Source: Planctomycetaceae bacterium (GTDB lineage Bacteria; Planctomycetota; Planctomycetia; Pirellulales; Thermoguttaceae). Taken from it: 8,522 bases of DNA. The notes below the pieces were generated by a model. That model saw nothing but the letters and a program-made list of their open reading frames with translations, ran no database searches and was not told where the DNA came from. A program made the translations under genes and the position numbers. The stretch lies in NCBI GenBank assembly GCA_031267635.1, contig JAIRYX010000306.1, positions 1-8,522 of the forward strand, given 5' to 3'. Below, in pieces: positions 1 to 6,890 of this stretch. Positions within the stretch are counted from its first letter, which is position 1; each line of letters opens with the position of its first letter.

Positions 1-16
1 AATCGCGGCGAAGCAT
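1..16 (-). CDS. Start of an unidentified minus-strand gene (first 5 codons only)
   Basis: Read on the minus strand, an ATG at 16-14 is followed by codons for M-L-R-R-D before the window ends. It is preceded by AAGGAGGT, a perfect Shine-Dalgarno sequence, 4 bases upstream of the ATG. A plausible minus-strand promoter lies about 47 bases upstream. This is the strongest ribosome binding site in the window, so a real start is likely. The product cannot be identified from five residues. Confidence 0.5.
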
Positions 17-62
17 GATAACCTCCTTGGTAAAAATGGAATATCCTAAACACAACGTCAAT

Positions 63-90
63 ATTATAACCAATCGACATGATTTGAAAA
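63..90 (-). promoter_or_regulatory. Candidate promoter for the leftmost minus-strand gene
   Basis: On the minus strand a perfect TATAAT (+ strand 63-68) is preceded, after a 16-base spacer, by TTTTCA (85-90, four of six matches to TTGACA). Transcription would begin near 56 and give a leader of about 40 bases carrying the AAGGAGGT site. The call rests on consensus matching by eye. Confidence 0.4.
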
Positions 91-120
91 GTGACGGTTA
101 ATAGCCACGGATGGTATAAT
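91..120 (+). promoter_or_regulatory. Candidate extended -10 promoter, divergent
   Basis: TATAAT at 115-120 is preceded by TGG, giving the TGn extended -10 form. GTGACG at 91-96 is a partial -35, 18 bases upstream. It lies back to back with the minus-strand promoter at 63-90. It would transcribe the protein-like frame that follows, starting near 127. Confidence 0.4.
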
Positions 121-124
121 TATA

Positions 125-544
125 GACTTACGTCAAAATTTTGACCAAATTTTTAAGGAACTTCGGGTCAATTCCATTTACAACCACGAAAAGCAATACC
201 GCTATTTTCTCAATTTTGAGCTGGTTGCAACGGCGGGGTATTTAATGTATATTTACCATATTACGCAAGACGAGTATCGACAAATTACACTCCTCACACT
301 TAGAAACTCGGCTTTCATCAAAAAAGAGACGTTAGGACAAAAGAAACATGATGAACATTGTCTTAAAAACCGAATTTTCGAGTGCGAGGCGTATGTTAGT
401 TATTTTAGGGATTTTTATGTCAAAATTCCGATATGGGCGTGCGTTTTGCCGACTTTTTTATCGGTGGTGCGTAACATCAGTTATTTGATGTTAGAAAACG
501 GGCAAAATCGTATTTGCCCGTATGTTTCGTTTTATCAGCAATAT
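125..544 (+). pseudogene. Protein-like open frame, probable gene remnant
   Basis: One frame is open from 95 to 784 on the plus strand. From about 125 to 290 it reads like protein (for example NFDQIFKELRVNSIYNHEKQ, then VATAGYLMYIYHITQDEYRQ). The only in-frame ATG is at 245, after a weak GGGG. Most of the protein-like part lies upstream of that ATG and has no start codon. Downstream, the frame runs across the terminator of the neighbouring cheY and then antisense through cheY, so the stop at 784 is not a natural end. I do not recognise a family. The best reading is a gene that lost its start and its 3' end. A short real protein starting at 245, or a chance open frame, cannot be excluded. Confidence 0.25.
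494..521 (-). terminator. Rho-independent terminator of cheY
   Basis: The minus strand has a perfect 9-bp stem (ACGGGCAAA pairing with TTTGCCCGT, + strand 498-506 and 513-521) with a 6-base loop. The descending arm runs into TTTT and then C. It begins about 23 bases after the stop codon of the receiver gene, where an intrinsic terminator would be expected. Confidence 0.75.
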
Positions 545-904
545 CTAACAGCCGTGTTTTTCAAGTTTTTCACGAAGTGTATCGGCAGTGAACGGTTTGA
601 CGAGATAATCGCTTACGCCGGCTTGAATCGCTTGCAAAACGCGGTTTTTTTCCGCTTCGGTGGTTACCATAATGACGGGAATATTTGCGTCCTGAGCGCG
701 GATGCTTTGAAGAACCTCAAGACCGGTCATGCCCGGCATGTTCCAATCGGTCAGCACAAGATCAAACGTTCCCGGCTTGAATAAGGAAATGGCTTCTGCA
801 CCATCAGCGGCTTCCGTCACTTCTGTTACACCGACCGCTTGCAGTGAACGAAGAATAATTTTACGCATGGTACTGGAATCGTCAGCAACAAGTACTTTTG
901 TCAT
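545..904 (-). CDS. cheY: CheY-like single-domain response regulator
   Basis: This 119-residue protein is a complete receiver domain with no output domain. The acidic pair Asp8-Asp9, phospho-acceptor Asp53 (in LTDWNMPGM), switch Thr81/Thr82 and Lys103 (in LVKPF) are all present and correctly spaced. The DWNMPG stretch and short length are typical of CheY. In that family, phosphorylation by a histidine kinase changes binding to a partner such as the flagellar switch, but stand-alone receivers also act in other phosphorelays. No kinase, methyl-accepting protein or flagellar gene is in the window, so the pathway is unknown. The ATG at 904 gives the full beta-1 strand (KVLVADD); no clear Shine-Dalgarno precedes it. 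A strong hairpin terminator follows, so it is probably transcribed alone. The fold is certain, but the use of the name cheY is by similarity only. Confidence 0.93.
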   Translation of the reverse strand: MTKVLVADDSSTMRKIILRSLQAVGVTEVTEAADGAEAISLFKPGTFDLVLTDWNMPGMTGLEVLQSIRAQDANIPVIMVTTEAEKNRVLQAIQAGVSDYLVKPFTADTLREKLEKHGC

Positions 905-1251
905 AATTTGTTTCTTTCAATATGTTGATTTTGTCTCTTTCCTCACGTCAATCGCTTTCAAACCTTTCTCACATTCACACGCCTAAAATGATTGACTTTA
1001 CATTTATCAATACGTCATATTTTTTACACGTCAAATGAAAAGCCATTTTCGAGTGAAAATTTCCGTTGACGTTCAAAATCCTCATAGAAAGCAAGTTAAA
1101 ATACGAAGAGTTTGTTGTATTTATCACAGGTGTTGATTTTCTCGCCTGTAGCGACAGGGCGTATATTACTAGATAGGCATTTCCGAAATGACGATTTCCA
1201 ATGTATCTTTGGGCGTTTTGTCAAACAATTTTTTAGGAAAATCTATTCTTT
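905..1251. other. Gene-less region between divergent cheY and the 59-residue protein gene
   Basis: No coding frame stands out. It should hold the promoters of the two divergent genes, but I find no convincing -10/-35 pair. The best plus-strand candidate is TTGACT at 992-997 with CATATT at 1016-1021, 18 bases apart. TTGACGT occurs on the minus strand at 945-951 and 1028-1034 and on the plus strand at 1066-1072. A short hairpin at 1144-1161 (CGCCTGT, loop AGCG, ACAGGGCG with one bulged G) has no T-run after it on either strand. Confidence 0.4.
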
Positions 1252-1431
1252 ATGGATACATTAGAAAAACTTCTGGAATTGGACGATAGGCACAACGAAT
1301 TATTGGAAGAACTCGAACAGCTTGATGTTCGAATCAATAAACTGTTAAAAGAATGGACAGGAACAAATTCCGCAACGGATTTTCGTGACAATTTTTTGCC
1401 ATTAAATCGTTCTAAAACCAAGGCAGCATGA
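1252..1431 (+). CDS. Small acidic helical protein, 59 residues, unknown function
   Basis: An ATG at 1252 opens a 59-codon frame ending in TGA at 1429-1431. A stop (TAG at 1234-1236) lies in frame just upstream, so this is the only possible start. AGGAAA at 1235-1240 is a distant ribosome binding site. Residues 1-35 are rich in Leu, Glu and Asp with heptad-like spacing (MDTLEKLLELDDRHNELLEE, then LEQLDVRINKLLKEW), which predicts an amphipathic helix or short coiled coil. The last 20 residues are basic and probably disordered. There is no signal peptide, membrane segment or cysteine. The opposite strand reads as a serine-rich frame, the usual shadow of a Leu/Glu-rich gene, which supports plus-strand coding. 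It ends 4 bases from the stop of the convergent DUF1573 gene. I do not recognise the family; a small adaptor or regulatory protein is a guess. Confidence 0.65.
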   Translation: MDTLEKLLELDDRHNELLEELEQLDVRINKLLKEWTGTNSATDFRDNFLPLNRSKTKAA

Positions 1432-1435
1432 ATTG

Positions 1436-2533
1436 TCATTCCTGAATCGTATTCAGCGAGGAATTGTCTAACGAAGAATTGCTGTTTTTGGTCGCACTGA
1501 CTTTGGCATAACTGCTTATCTCCAGAGGCGTTGCTTGAGCGTCGGTGGTGATTTTTATTGTATCGTGAAAATTTTGAGCGTTTTCCGTTTCCGTTGCTTT
1601 GAACGTTACGGCAACAATGTAAATGTTCTTTGAAATAGTGTTGTTGCTAGAAGAAAGAAGTTCAAATTGATAACGCTGATTGTCGCAGGAAACTTCTTTT
1701 AACGTGAACGGTTGTTCCGCGCGAACCACAAATTTTTGGGTCACTTCTTTTCCCGGTTCAATATGTCCCAACACAAGCGACGTTGGCCTGACTGTAACTC
1801 CTTGACGTACATGACCTTGCACTACAAAAGGAATTTCGCTTGGTGGATATTCGTTTGTTACGAGAATGATTCTGTCGTTGATGTAACCCGCAGAAGCGTC
1901 GGGAGTGAGTTTTACTTTAAGCTGATAGTTGATGCGACCATGTTTTCTTTCTGTCTCCGTTAATTCTCCCCAGACTGCCGGATTTGACGAGGAAATCTTC
2001 GTTACTTTCCAGTGACTATTACCGGTATACGAAAAAGTAACTTTCGTTTCCGGCGACTCGCCGACATTAACATTTCCAAAATTTACTTCACTCGGCTGAA
2101 ATCGAATATCGCTACGGATAACGCCTTTCACGTGAAGTTGAACAATTGCATAAAACGGGCGGTCAATCGCCACAGTAATTGTTGCTTCACGCGAACCGGT
2201 AAAACGGTCAGTGTTAAAATGCGCTAGAATTGTTCCGGTTTCGTAAGTTTTTAGTATTGGATTTTTGATGTAAACCGAAGTACAAGCACAACTTGCGGTT
2301 ACCGAACTAATATGCACATCTTCGACATAAGGGTTATAAATTTTAAATTCATATTCCGCTTTGGCATAGCGAGAAACATTGCCGAAATTGTGATCGCGAA
2401 CCTCAAACATTTCATTTGCCCACTGCTGTGGAAAAACAGTGGAATCTGTTAAAACAAGAATCGTGATTGTGGAAACGACAAGAAAAATTGATAAAATACG
2501 GCGGTGTGATGATTGTTGCGATGATATTGACAT
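1436..2533 (-). CDS. Secreted or membrane-anchored DUF1573 / hydin-type Ig-like repeat protein
   Basis: The 365-residue protein has a basic N-terminus (SHRR) and one hydrophobic segment (about 13-29), either an uncleaved anchor or a signal peptide. Three Ig-like beta-sandwich repeats follow at about 41-138, 141-242 and 245-346. Each opens with a similar strand pattern (FEVRDHNFGNVSRYAKAEYEF; FQPSEVNFGNVNVGESPETK; VRPTSLVLGHIEPGKEVTQK). The first contains TASCACTSV (Cys82 and Cys84), the hallmark of DUF1573, usually SCGCT, here with Ala in place of Gly. Such proteins are abundant in planctomycetes and Bacteroidota and are thought to act as adhesion or scaffold modules outside the cytoplasmic membrane; no enzymatic role is known. 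The C-terminal 20 residues are Ser/Asn-rich. Start ATG at 2533 has no clear Shine-Dalgarno but lies about 22 bases after a plausible promoter start. Family confidence is high, function unknown. Confidence 0.88.
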   Translation of the reverse strand: MSISSQQSSHRRILSIFLVVSTITILVLTDSTVFPQQWANEMFEVRDHNFGNVSRYAKAEYEFKIYNPYVEDVHISSVTASCACTSVYIKNPILKTYETGTILAHFNTDRFTGSREATITVAIDRPFYAIVQLHVKGVIRSDIRFQPSEVNFGNVNVGESPETKVTFSYTGNSHWKVTKISSSNPAVWGELTETERKHGRINYQLKVKLTPDASAGYINDRIILVTNEYPPSEIPFVVQGHVRQGVTVRPTSLVLGHIEPGKEVTQKFVVRAEQPFTLKEVSCDNQRYQFELLSSSNNTISKNIYIVAVTFKATETENAQNFHDTIKITTDAQATPLEISSYAKVSATKNSNSSLDNSSLNTIQE

Positions 2534-2562
2534 ACAGTATCATAAGCGGTTAAAAAAGTAAA

Positions 2563-2591
2563 ATTAAGAAAAAATTTTTATACGAAGTCAA
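2563..2591 (-). promoter_or_regulatory. Candidate promoter of the DUF1573 gene
   Basis: On the minus strand TTGACT (+ strand 2586-2591, five of six to consensus) is followed after exactly 17 bases by CTTAAT (2563-2568, four of six). The expected transcription start, near 2556, gives a short leader to the ATG at 2533. The spacing is ideal and the hexamers moderate. Confidence 0.4.
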
Positions 2592-2963
2592 ATAAATTAT
2601 TCTGTGGTATTGTGTTTTAATGATGTTTAGCTGGTTTGGAAAAAGTTTAATACCATACCTCATTAAATTTTGAACAACAGCCACACATAAATTATACCAT
2701 AAAAATTAAATAAGTAATCATTCTCAACAATAAAATCTTTTCAAAATTCAAATTCTTTGAAAATGTACTTCTGTTTAAGCCACGAATAGATTTTGGTAGG
2801 AGGAAAAAAATAAAACAAAATGCTCTTGCCATCCTGAATGTCTAAATTTTTCGACTTTTGCCACTGCAAAATTTCTGCGATCTCTTGATTTTGTTTTCGA
2901 TTTGTGCAAAATGAAATATTGTTGAAACGTATAACAAATTTCCCATTGATTGAAGGTACAACA
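2592..2963. other. AT-rich divergent intergenic region upstream of the serine hydrolase
   Basis: No gene with a usable start is visible. Features noticed: a TATAAC (about 2930-2935) that could be the -10 of the hydrolase promoter but lacks a good -35; an AGGAGG near 2800 with no start codon at a useful distance; and a minus-strand frame over 2741-2900 that reads like the end of a protein (see findings). GAAGG at 2952-2956, seven bases before the ATG at 2964, is the ribosome binding site of the hydrolase. Confidence 0.4.
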
Positions 2964-4092
2964 ATGAAAAAAATGATAAACATGAAAAGCGGATTAAGCG
3001 TTTTGCTTTTTCTGATGTTGAGTTTCGCTGTTTGTGCGCAGGAAACTGAAGTTGCTAAAGCGTTACAGCCGTTTGTAGATTCGGGCGAAATGCCCGGATT
3101 TGTGACGTTGTTGGCGACGAAAGACAAAATTTTGCAAATCAATAGTGTTGGTTATGCAGATGTTGTCGCGAAAACACCGATGAAAGAAAACACGATTTTT
3201 TGGATTGCTTCGTCGTCCAAACCGTTTGCGGCGGCGGCAGTGATGATTTTGGTTGATGAGGGAAAAATCAATCTCGACGAATCTATCGCAACTTATCTGC
3301 CGGAATTTCACGATTTGAAAGTCGCGGTTAAAAACGACGAAGCTGCCCACAGTCCGGCAATGTCTGTCTCATACCGGCGGCTGGACGTTTCTTTCGCCGT
3401 ACATGGAACGTTTTGGAATTGATTCGCTTTCGCCGACACGCGCCGCCGCAACTTACGCGATGATGTCTCTGAATTATGAACCCGGCACGCAATATCTTTA
3501 TTCCAATGTCGGTGTCAATATTGGTTCGGCGGTGGTCGAGAGAGTGTCCGGTCAATCGTTTGACGAGTTTATGAAGAAACGGATTTTTGAACCGCTCGGT
3601 ATGAAAGAAACGGCTTATGTTCCAACGTCTGAACAAGTGGAACGGATTGCCAAATCATACCGCTATGACAATGAAAAAAAATCACTTCAGGAAACGAAGA
3701 TTCACTATTTGACGTATCCACTTGACAATCCGCAGATTCGTTATGCCGAAGCGGGCGGCGGAATTTTTTCGACTGCACCGGAAATAGTCCGATTTTTTCA
3801 GATGCTTGCCAATGACGGCGAGTTTCAGGGAAAACGGATTCTTTCCGCAAAATCGGTCGAAGAAATGCGGACGAAACAGACCGGTAACTTGGATGCTTCG
3901 TATGGTTTAGGACTCGGATTATTCGATGATTTTTATGGTCACGGCGGCGCATACGGCAACGAGGCGATCATTCATAAACCGACTGGTTTTATTACGATTT
4001 ATATGGTTCAAGTCACCGGAGTCCCCAAACAAGGCGAGGCAAAAGAGCAATGTCAAAAAGCGATTTTGAAAGAAATGGAAAAATTGAAATAG
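2964..4092 (+). CDS. Secreted serine hydrolase, beta-lactamase / class C (PF00144) family, interrupted by a one-base frameshift
   Basis: The gene reads in one frame from ATG 2964 to about 3330 and in the +1 frame from about 3335 to the stop at 4092. Removing one A from the AAAAA run at 3330-3334 joins them into a continuous 375-residue protein, a normal family length, with DLKVAVKTTKLPTVRQCLSH across the join. The start follows GAAGG by 7 bases and opens a signal peptide (basic MKKMINMK, hydrophobic core, likely cleavage VCA|Q near residue 25). Using the corrected numbering, the catalytic motifs are Ser83-x-x-Lys86 (IASSSKPF), Tyr179-Ser-Asn (YSN) and His326-Gly-Gly (YGHGGAYG), with HTGGW in between. 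All three active-site motifs are intact. Relatives include esterases, D-aminopeptidases, penicillin-binding-like proteins and AmpC, so the substrate is open; it acts outside the cytoplasmic membrane. As given, translation from 2964 would end at 3422 after about 30 wrong residues. The break may be a homopolymer sequencing error or a recent mutation. Confidence 0.85.
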
Positions 4093-4136
4093 CAAAAGGG
4101 AATTTTATAAATAAGGGCTGAAATAGTAATATTTTT

Positions 4137-4217
4137 CGGTAAAATTGACTGTAGTTACCCAGTTGCCGTGCGGATTTATTTGGCTTGGACAACTGAATCG
4201 TTACAAAATTTTCACCG
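4137..4217. repeat. Structured repeat element, copy 1 (core plus inverted arms)
   Basis: The core at 4148-4204 matches 8172-8227 in the same orientation at 50 of 57 aligned columns, including a perfect 24-base block at 4170-4193. It contains the inverted pair CAGTTG (4160-4165) and CAACTG (4190-4195). Outside it, CGGTAAAATT (4137-4146) pairs with AAAATTTTCACCG (4205-4217) with one bulge. The right arm overlaps the dnaA stop codon. The element fills the gap between the convergent hydrolase and dnaA genes, so it may shape the 3' ends of both transcripts. It is followed by no long T-run. Confidence 0.75.
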
Positions 4218-6038
4218 CGTTTGTAAAATATGTTCAACTTTTTGTATTACGTCGGTAATGGGGAGTGTTGAATCCGTGAAACCGATTTCCGGCGTGTCTT
4301 GAAGCCATTGATCTATTTTCTTTTGCGCGGAGACAACGGTGCTGTGGCTACGGTTGCCAAAATATTTTCCAATTTCCGACAACGCCGACCGTGTGTATTT
4401 TCGCGCTAACCACATCGCTAACATACGCGGCTGCGTCGTTTGCTTCGCGCGAGACTTCGATTGCAGAGTTTGACTGTTTAATTGTAACGTCTCACAAACC
4501 GCTTTGTCGATGTCTTGTAAACGAATCGGACGGCTATTGTTGCGGATTAAATCTTCGAGAATCGTTTCCGTTAATTCCAACGTGACAGCTTTTCCGCTGC
4601 TCAACACCGCCGCGTGAAGTCGATTGATCGCTCCCGAAAGCTGACGTGCATGTGTCGGCAAATTCGACACAACATATTGACACACATCCTCCGACAATTT
4701 GAGATTCCTTGATGTTGCCATCTGCCGGAAAATTTTCAATAACGTTTCTTGTTCCGCCGATTTGATTTCGCACGGCATTCCGGCTTCAATTCTTGCCACG
4801 ATTTCCGGCTTCAAAACATCCGACAACGCCGCGACGGAACGGCCGCCGGTCAAAACAATTTGCACACATTGATTTTTGAGTTGATCCAGCGTTCGCAAAA
4901 ATTCCGTTTGCGTTGAGTCTTTGCCTTCAAAAAAAGGAATATCGTCAATCAATAATGCCGAAATGCCGCGAAATTTATTACGAAACAACGGCATGCCTTG
5001 CTTGAGACCGTCAATAAATGCCGATGTGAATTGCTCGGCAGTCATCATCAACGGCGGTTTCGCTTGCGGCTCGCGTCGCAAATTCGATTTGATTGCCTCA
5101 AGAAGATGCGTTTTGCCTACGCTTGTTGGACCGAAAATGTAAATCGGACTGATTTTTCCGGTGTGTTGCACTGCCAATTCCGCCGCGTGAACCGCAAGCC
5201 GATTCGATGTTCCCGTAACAAAATTTCCAAACGACAATTCCGAATGAGCAAACGCCGTAGTAACCACGTTTCGGTTTGCCGCATCACGATTGACTGTCGG
5301 CGATAATGTTGTTTTGTTTTTTTGTCGAGTTTGATTTCGCGGACACGGATGGCTTACTGACCTTGCGGGAACTGTTATTGGGACGGGAGTTTTCGCGGAC
5401 GACGTTTTCGGCGGCGTTAAAGAGGAATCTTTTTGAAAATTTTCCGGCAAAAAAGAAACAGAAAATAAGCCGCTTTGATTGTCAGTTTTTCGTATTGTTT
5501 TTTGTGTCGTTTTTTGAGATGCAGTTACTTCCGACAATTTTTTTTTGCCATTCGCGATAATTTGTTCGTTTGCCTGTTGTGGAGAAAATTGCTGAAATAG
5601 ATTTTCTGCGGACAAACGTTGCACTTTATTCAACGTTGCGGCTTTTCTAACATTATACTTACTGTTGTTCTTGTCGTTTTGTTTTTGATTGATATTTGAA
5701 ACGCTGCTCGCCTGTTTTGGCTGTTGCGTTGTTTTAGGTTCTTGTGACGCAACAGCGGAAACTTCGATATTTTTACGCTTTGTGTCAGTTTTTGTGATTT
5801 CTGTTTCGGGCGATACAATTTCGACGCTACGTTTTTCTCCGAGAACCGCATAACAAACGCGACGAATTTCCGCCAAAAAATTCTTTCTAATCCAGTCGGC
5901 AGCAAAGGCGTTGATTGCGCGAATTTGCACACAAAATTCGTGAATCGCAATCGCGGCGTTTTTCATAAACCACATTTCAAAACGCGCAATACCAAGCGTT
6001 TCAACGAGCGCGTTTTGAATGTTTTGTTCGACTTCCAT
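4212..6038 (-). CDS. dnaA: Chromosomal replication initiator protein DnaA, divergent, long linker
   Basis: DnaA is the AAA+ ATPase that binds DnaA boxes and opens the origin. Residues here count from an upstream GTG at 6053; the ATG at 6038 is residue 6. I prefer that ATG because it opens the usual domain I (MEVEQNIQNALVETLG, then FEMWF), about 30 bases after a plausible promoter start. Neither start has a Shine-Dalgarno. Domain I spans about 6-80. Domain II (about 85-270) is a low-complexity Gln/Lys/Thr/Asn/Ser linker, making the protein about 608 residues against roughly 450-480 usually. Domain III has Walker A GPTSVGKT (308-315), Walker B ALLIDD (366-371), a probable arginine finger Arg421 and sensor II HARQLSGAINR (468-478). 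Sensor 1 reads LTGGR where LTSDR is usual. Domain IV ends with the DNA-binding signature NRSHSTVVSAQKK (567-579). Recognition is firm; whether it is the main initiator or a second copy is not shown. dnaN, recF and gyrB are not adjacent. Confidence 0.92.
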   Translation of the reverse strand: MEVEQNIQNALVETLGIARFEMWFMKNAAIAIHEFCVQIRAINAFAADWIRKNFLAEIRRVCYAVLGEKRSVEIVSPETEITKTDTKRKNIEVSAVASQEPKTTQQPKQASSVSNINQKQNDKNNSKYNVRKAATLNKVQRLSAENLFQQFSPQQANEQIIANGKKKLSEVTASQKTTQKTIRKTDNQSGLFSVSFLPENFQKDSSLTPPKTSSAKTPVPITVPARSVSHPCPRNQTRQKNKTTLSPTVNRDAANRNVVTTAFAHSELSFGNFVTGTSNRLAVHAAELAVQHTGKISPIYIFGPTSVGKTHLLEAIKSNLRREPQAKPPLMMTAEQFTSAFIDGLKQGMPLFRNKFRGISALLIDDIPFFEGKDSTQTEFLRTLDQLKNQCVQIVLTGGRSVAALSDVLKPEIVARIEAGMPCEIKSAEQETLLKIFRQMATSRNLKLSEDVCQYVVSNLPTHARQLSGAINRLHAAVLSSGKAVTLELTETILEDLIRNNSRPIRLQDIDKAVCETLQLNSQTLQSKSRAKQTTQPRMLAMWLARKYTRSALSEIGKYFGNRSHSTVVSAQKKIDQWLQDTPEIGFTDSTLPITDVIQKVEHILQTR

Positions 6039-6074
6039 ACCGAATGTTGTCACAGAAAAACCGTTTTTGTTAAA

Positions 6075-6104
6075 AATTTACGAAAAAACTTAATTTTTTG
6101 CCAA
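6075..6104 (-). promoter_or_regulatory. Candidate dnaA promoter
   Basis: On the minus strand TTGGCA (+ strand 6099-6104, five of six to TTGACA) is followed after 18 bases by TAAATT (6075-6080, four of six). Transcription would start near 6068, about 30 bases before the ATG at 6038. No DnaA box overlaps it that I can see. Confidence 0.4.
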
Positions 6105-6690
6105 TGCTGTCCGAAAGGAAACGCTCTCGCAACAAGTACGTTTTACCATCGGTTTTTGACCGCGAAAAAAATGAGAGCCATTTATTCCGTCGGTATCTCC
6201 TTCAATCTGATGAAACTTTGTTCACTTCCAGTAGTCGCAGTAATAAGAAATCTCTTTGTGGATTACCAGTTTTGAATAACTTAACGTACGTCTAACAATT
6301 TAATTTTTGCCACGAATTAGCATGAGATAAGATAAAAGTAGGAGGTTGATTTTCCAAAATATGGAAGTTAGCAAACCAACTCTCCAGTCTACAAAAAAGC
6401 ATATTTGTTTAAAAATATTTCATTTTTTCTCAACTTTCACGGACAATCCATAAGAGTTTTACAATTTGAGAAGTACATAAAACAAAGCGTTTCGTTGTGT
6501 TCTTTTTCCAAACGATATGTACGATTGTAACCGGAGATTTTTTTACGTCAAATACTTTTTACATTTCACGCGATTCATTTTTCTTTGAATTTTTCTTAAA
6601 CCTTGAAATGGATTGAAACATCGCTGATTTGAAAATTTTCAAAAACTTTTTTATGAATTGTTGTAACGATTTCACAATGGGGATAACTTG

Positions 6691-6738
6691 TTTTTGTCGC
6701 ATAAATGCAATGTTCCTAAAAGATGATTGCGACAAAGA
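6691..6738. repeat. Inverted repeat / hairpin
   Basis: TTTGTCGCA (6693-6701) and TGCGACAAA (6728-6736) are perfect 9-base inverted partners. A flanking G-T wobble and a T-A pair extend the stem to 11 bp around a 26-base loop. It lies just beside the near-DnaA-box at 6678-6686. No T-run follows on either strand, so it is not an obvious terminator; an operator or a structured RNA are alternatives. Confidence 0.55.
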
Positions 6739-6831
6739 TTGAGACGAGTCCGCAAAAATAAAATCATAAATGACGTCTTGTATTCCCGCTTTTATGTTGG
6801 TTTGAATAATTTATAAACATCAAGACAACAA

Positions 6832-6890
6832 GCGAAAGTAGCGAAAAAACAGAAGTTAAAATAGATTTACATGTTTTCGCATTTCGCGTT
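6832..6890. repeat. Inverted array of GCGAAA / TTTCGC with paired ACATGT sites
   Basis: GCGAAA occurs at 6832-6837 and 6841-6846 and its complement TTTCGC at 6875-6880 and 6882-6887. The two halves can pair, with small bulges, around a loop of roughly 25 bases. TTACATGT occurs at 6867-6874 and again at 6889-6896, exactly 22 bases apart, about two helical turns, which would suit a DNA-binding dimer. AT-rich hairpin sequence follows. Confidence 0.5.

Noticed and set aside
1233..1439. Minus-strand serine-rich frame of 68 codons
   Set aside because: Low-complexity Ser content is the shadow of the Leu/Glu-rich plus-strand gene at 1252-1431.
1449..1464. Hairpin CTGAAT-CGT-ATTCAG near the convergent gene ends as a shared terminator
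   Set aside because: The stem is only 6 bp, lies inside the DUF1573 coding end and has no T-run on either strand.
4148..4204. The repeat core as an integron attC site
   Set aside because: It has an inverted structure and a CCAAGCC-like stretch on the minus strand, but lacks RYYYAAC/GTTRRRY boxes. The two copies are 4 kb apart around genes of both orientations, with no integrase.
4921..5560. Several plus-strand frames opposite dnaA
   Set aside because: They are shadows of a strongly supported minus-strand gene.
5925..6295. Plus-strand frames antisense to the start of dnaA and its leader
   Set aside because: They lie mostly opposite dnaA, have poor composition and no ribosome binding site.
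6361..6453. 30-codon ORF after AGGAGG (6341-6346)
   Set aside because: The spacing to the ATG is about 15 bases, too long, and the peptide has no recognisable character.
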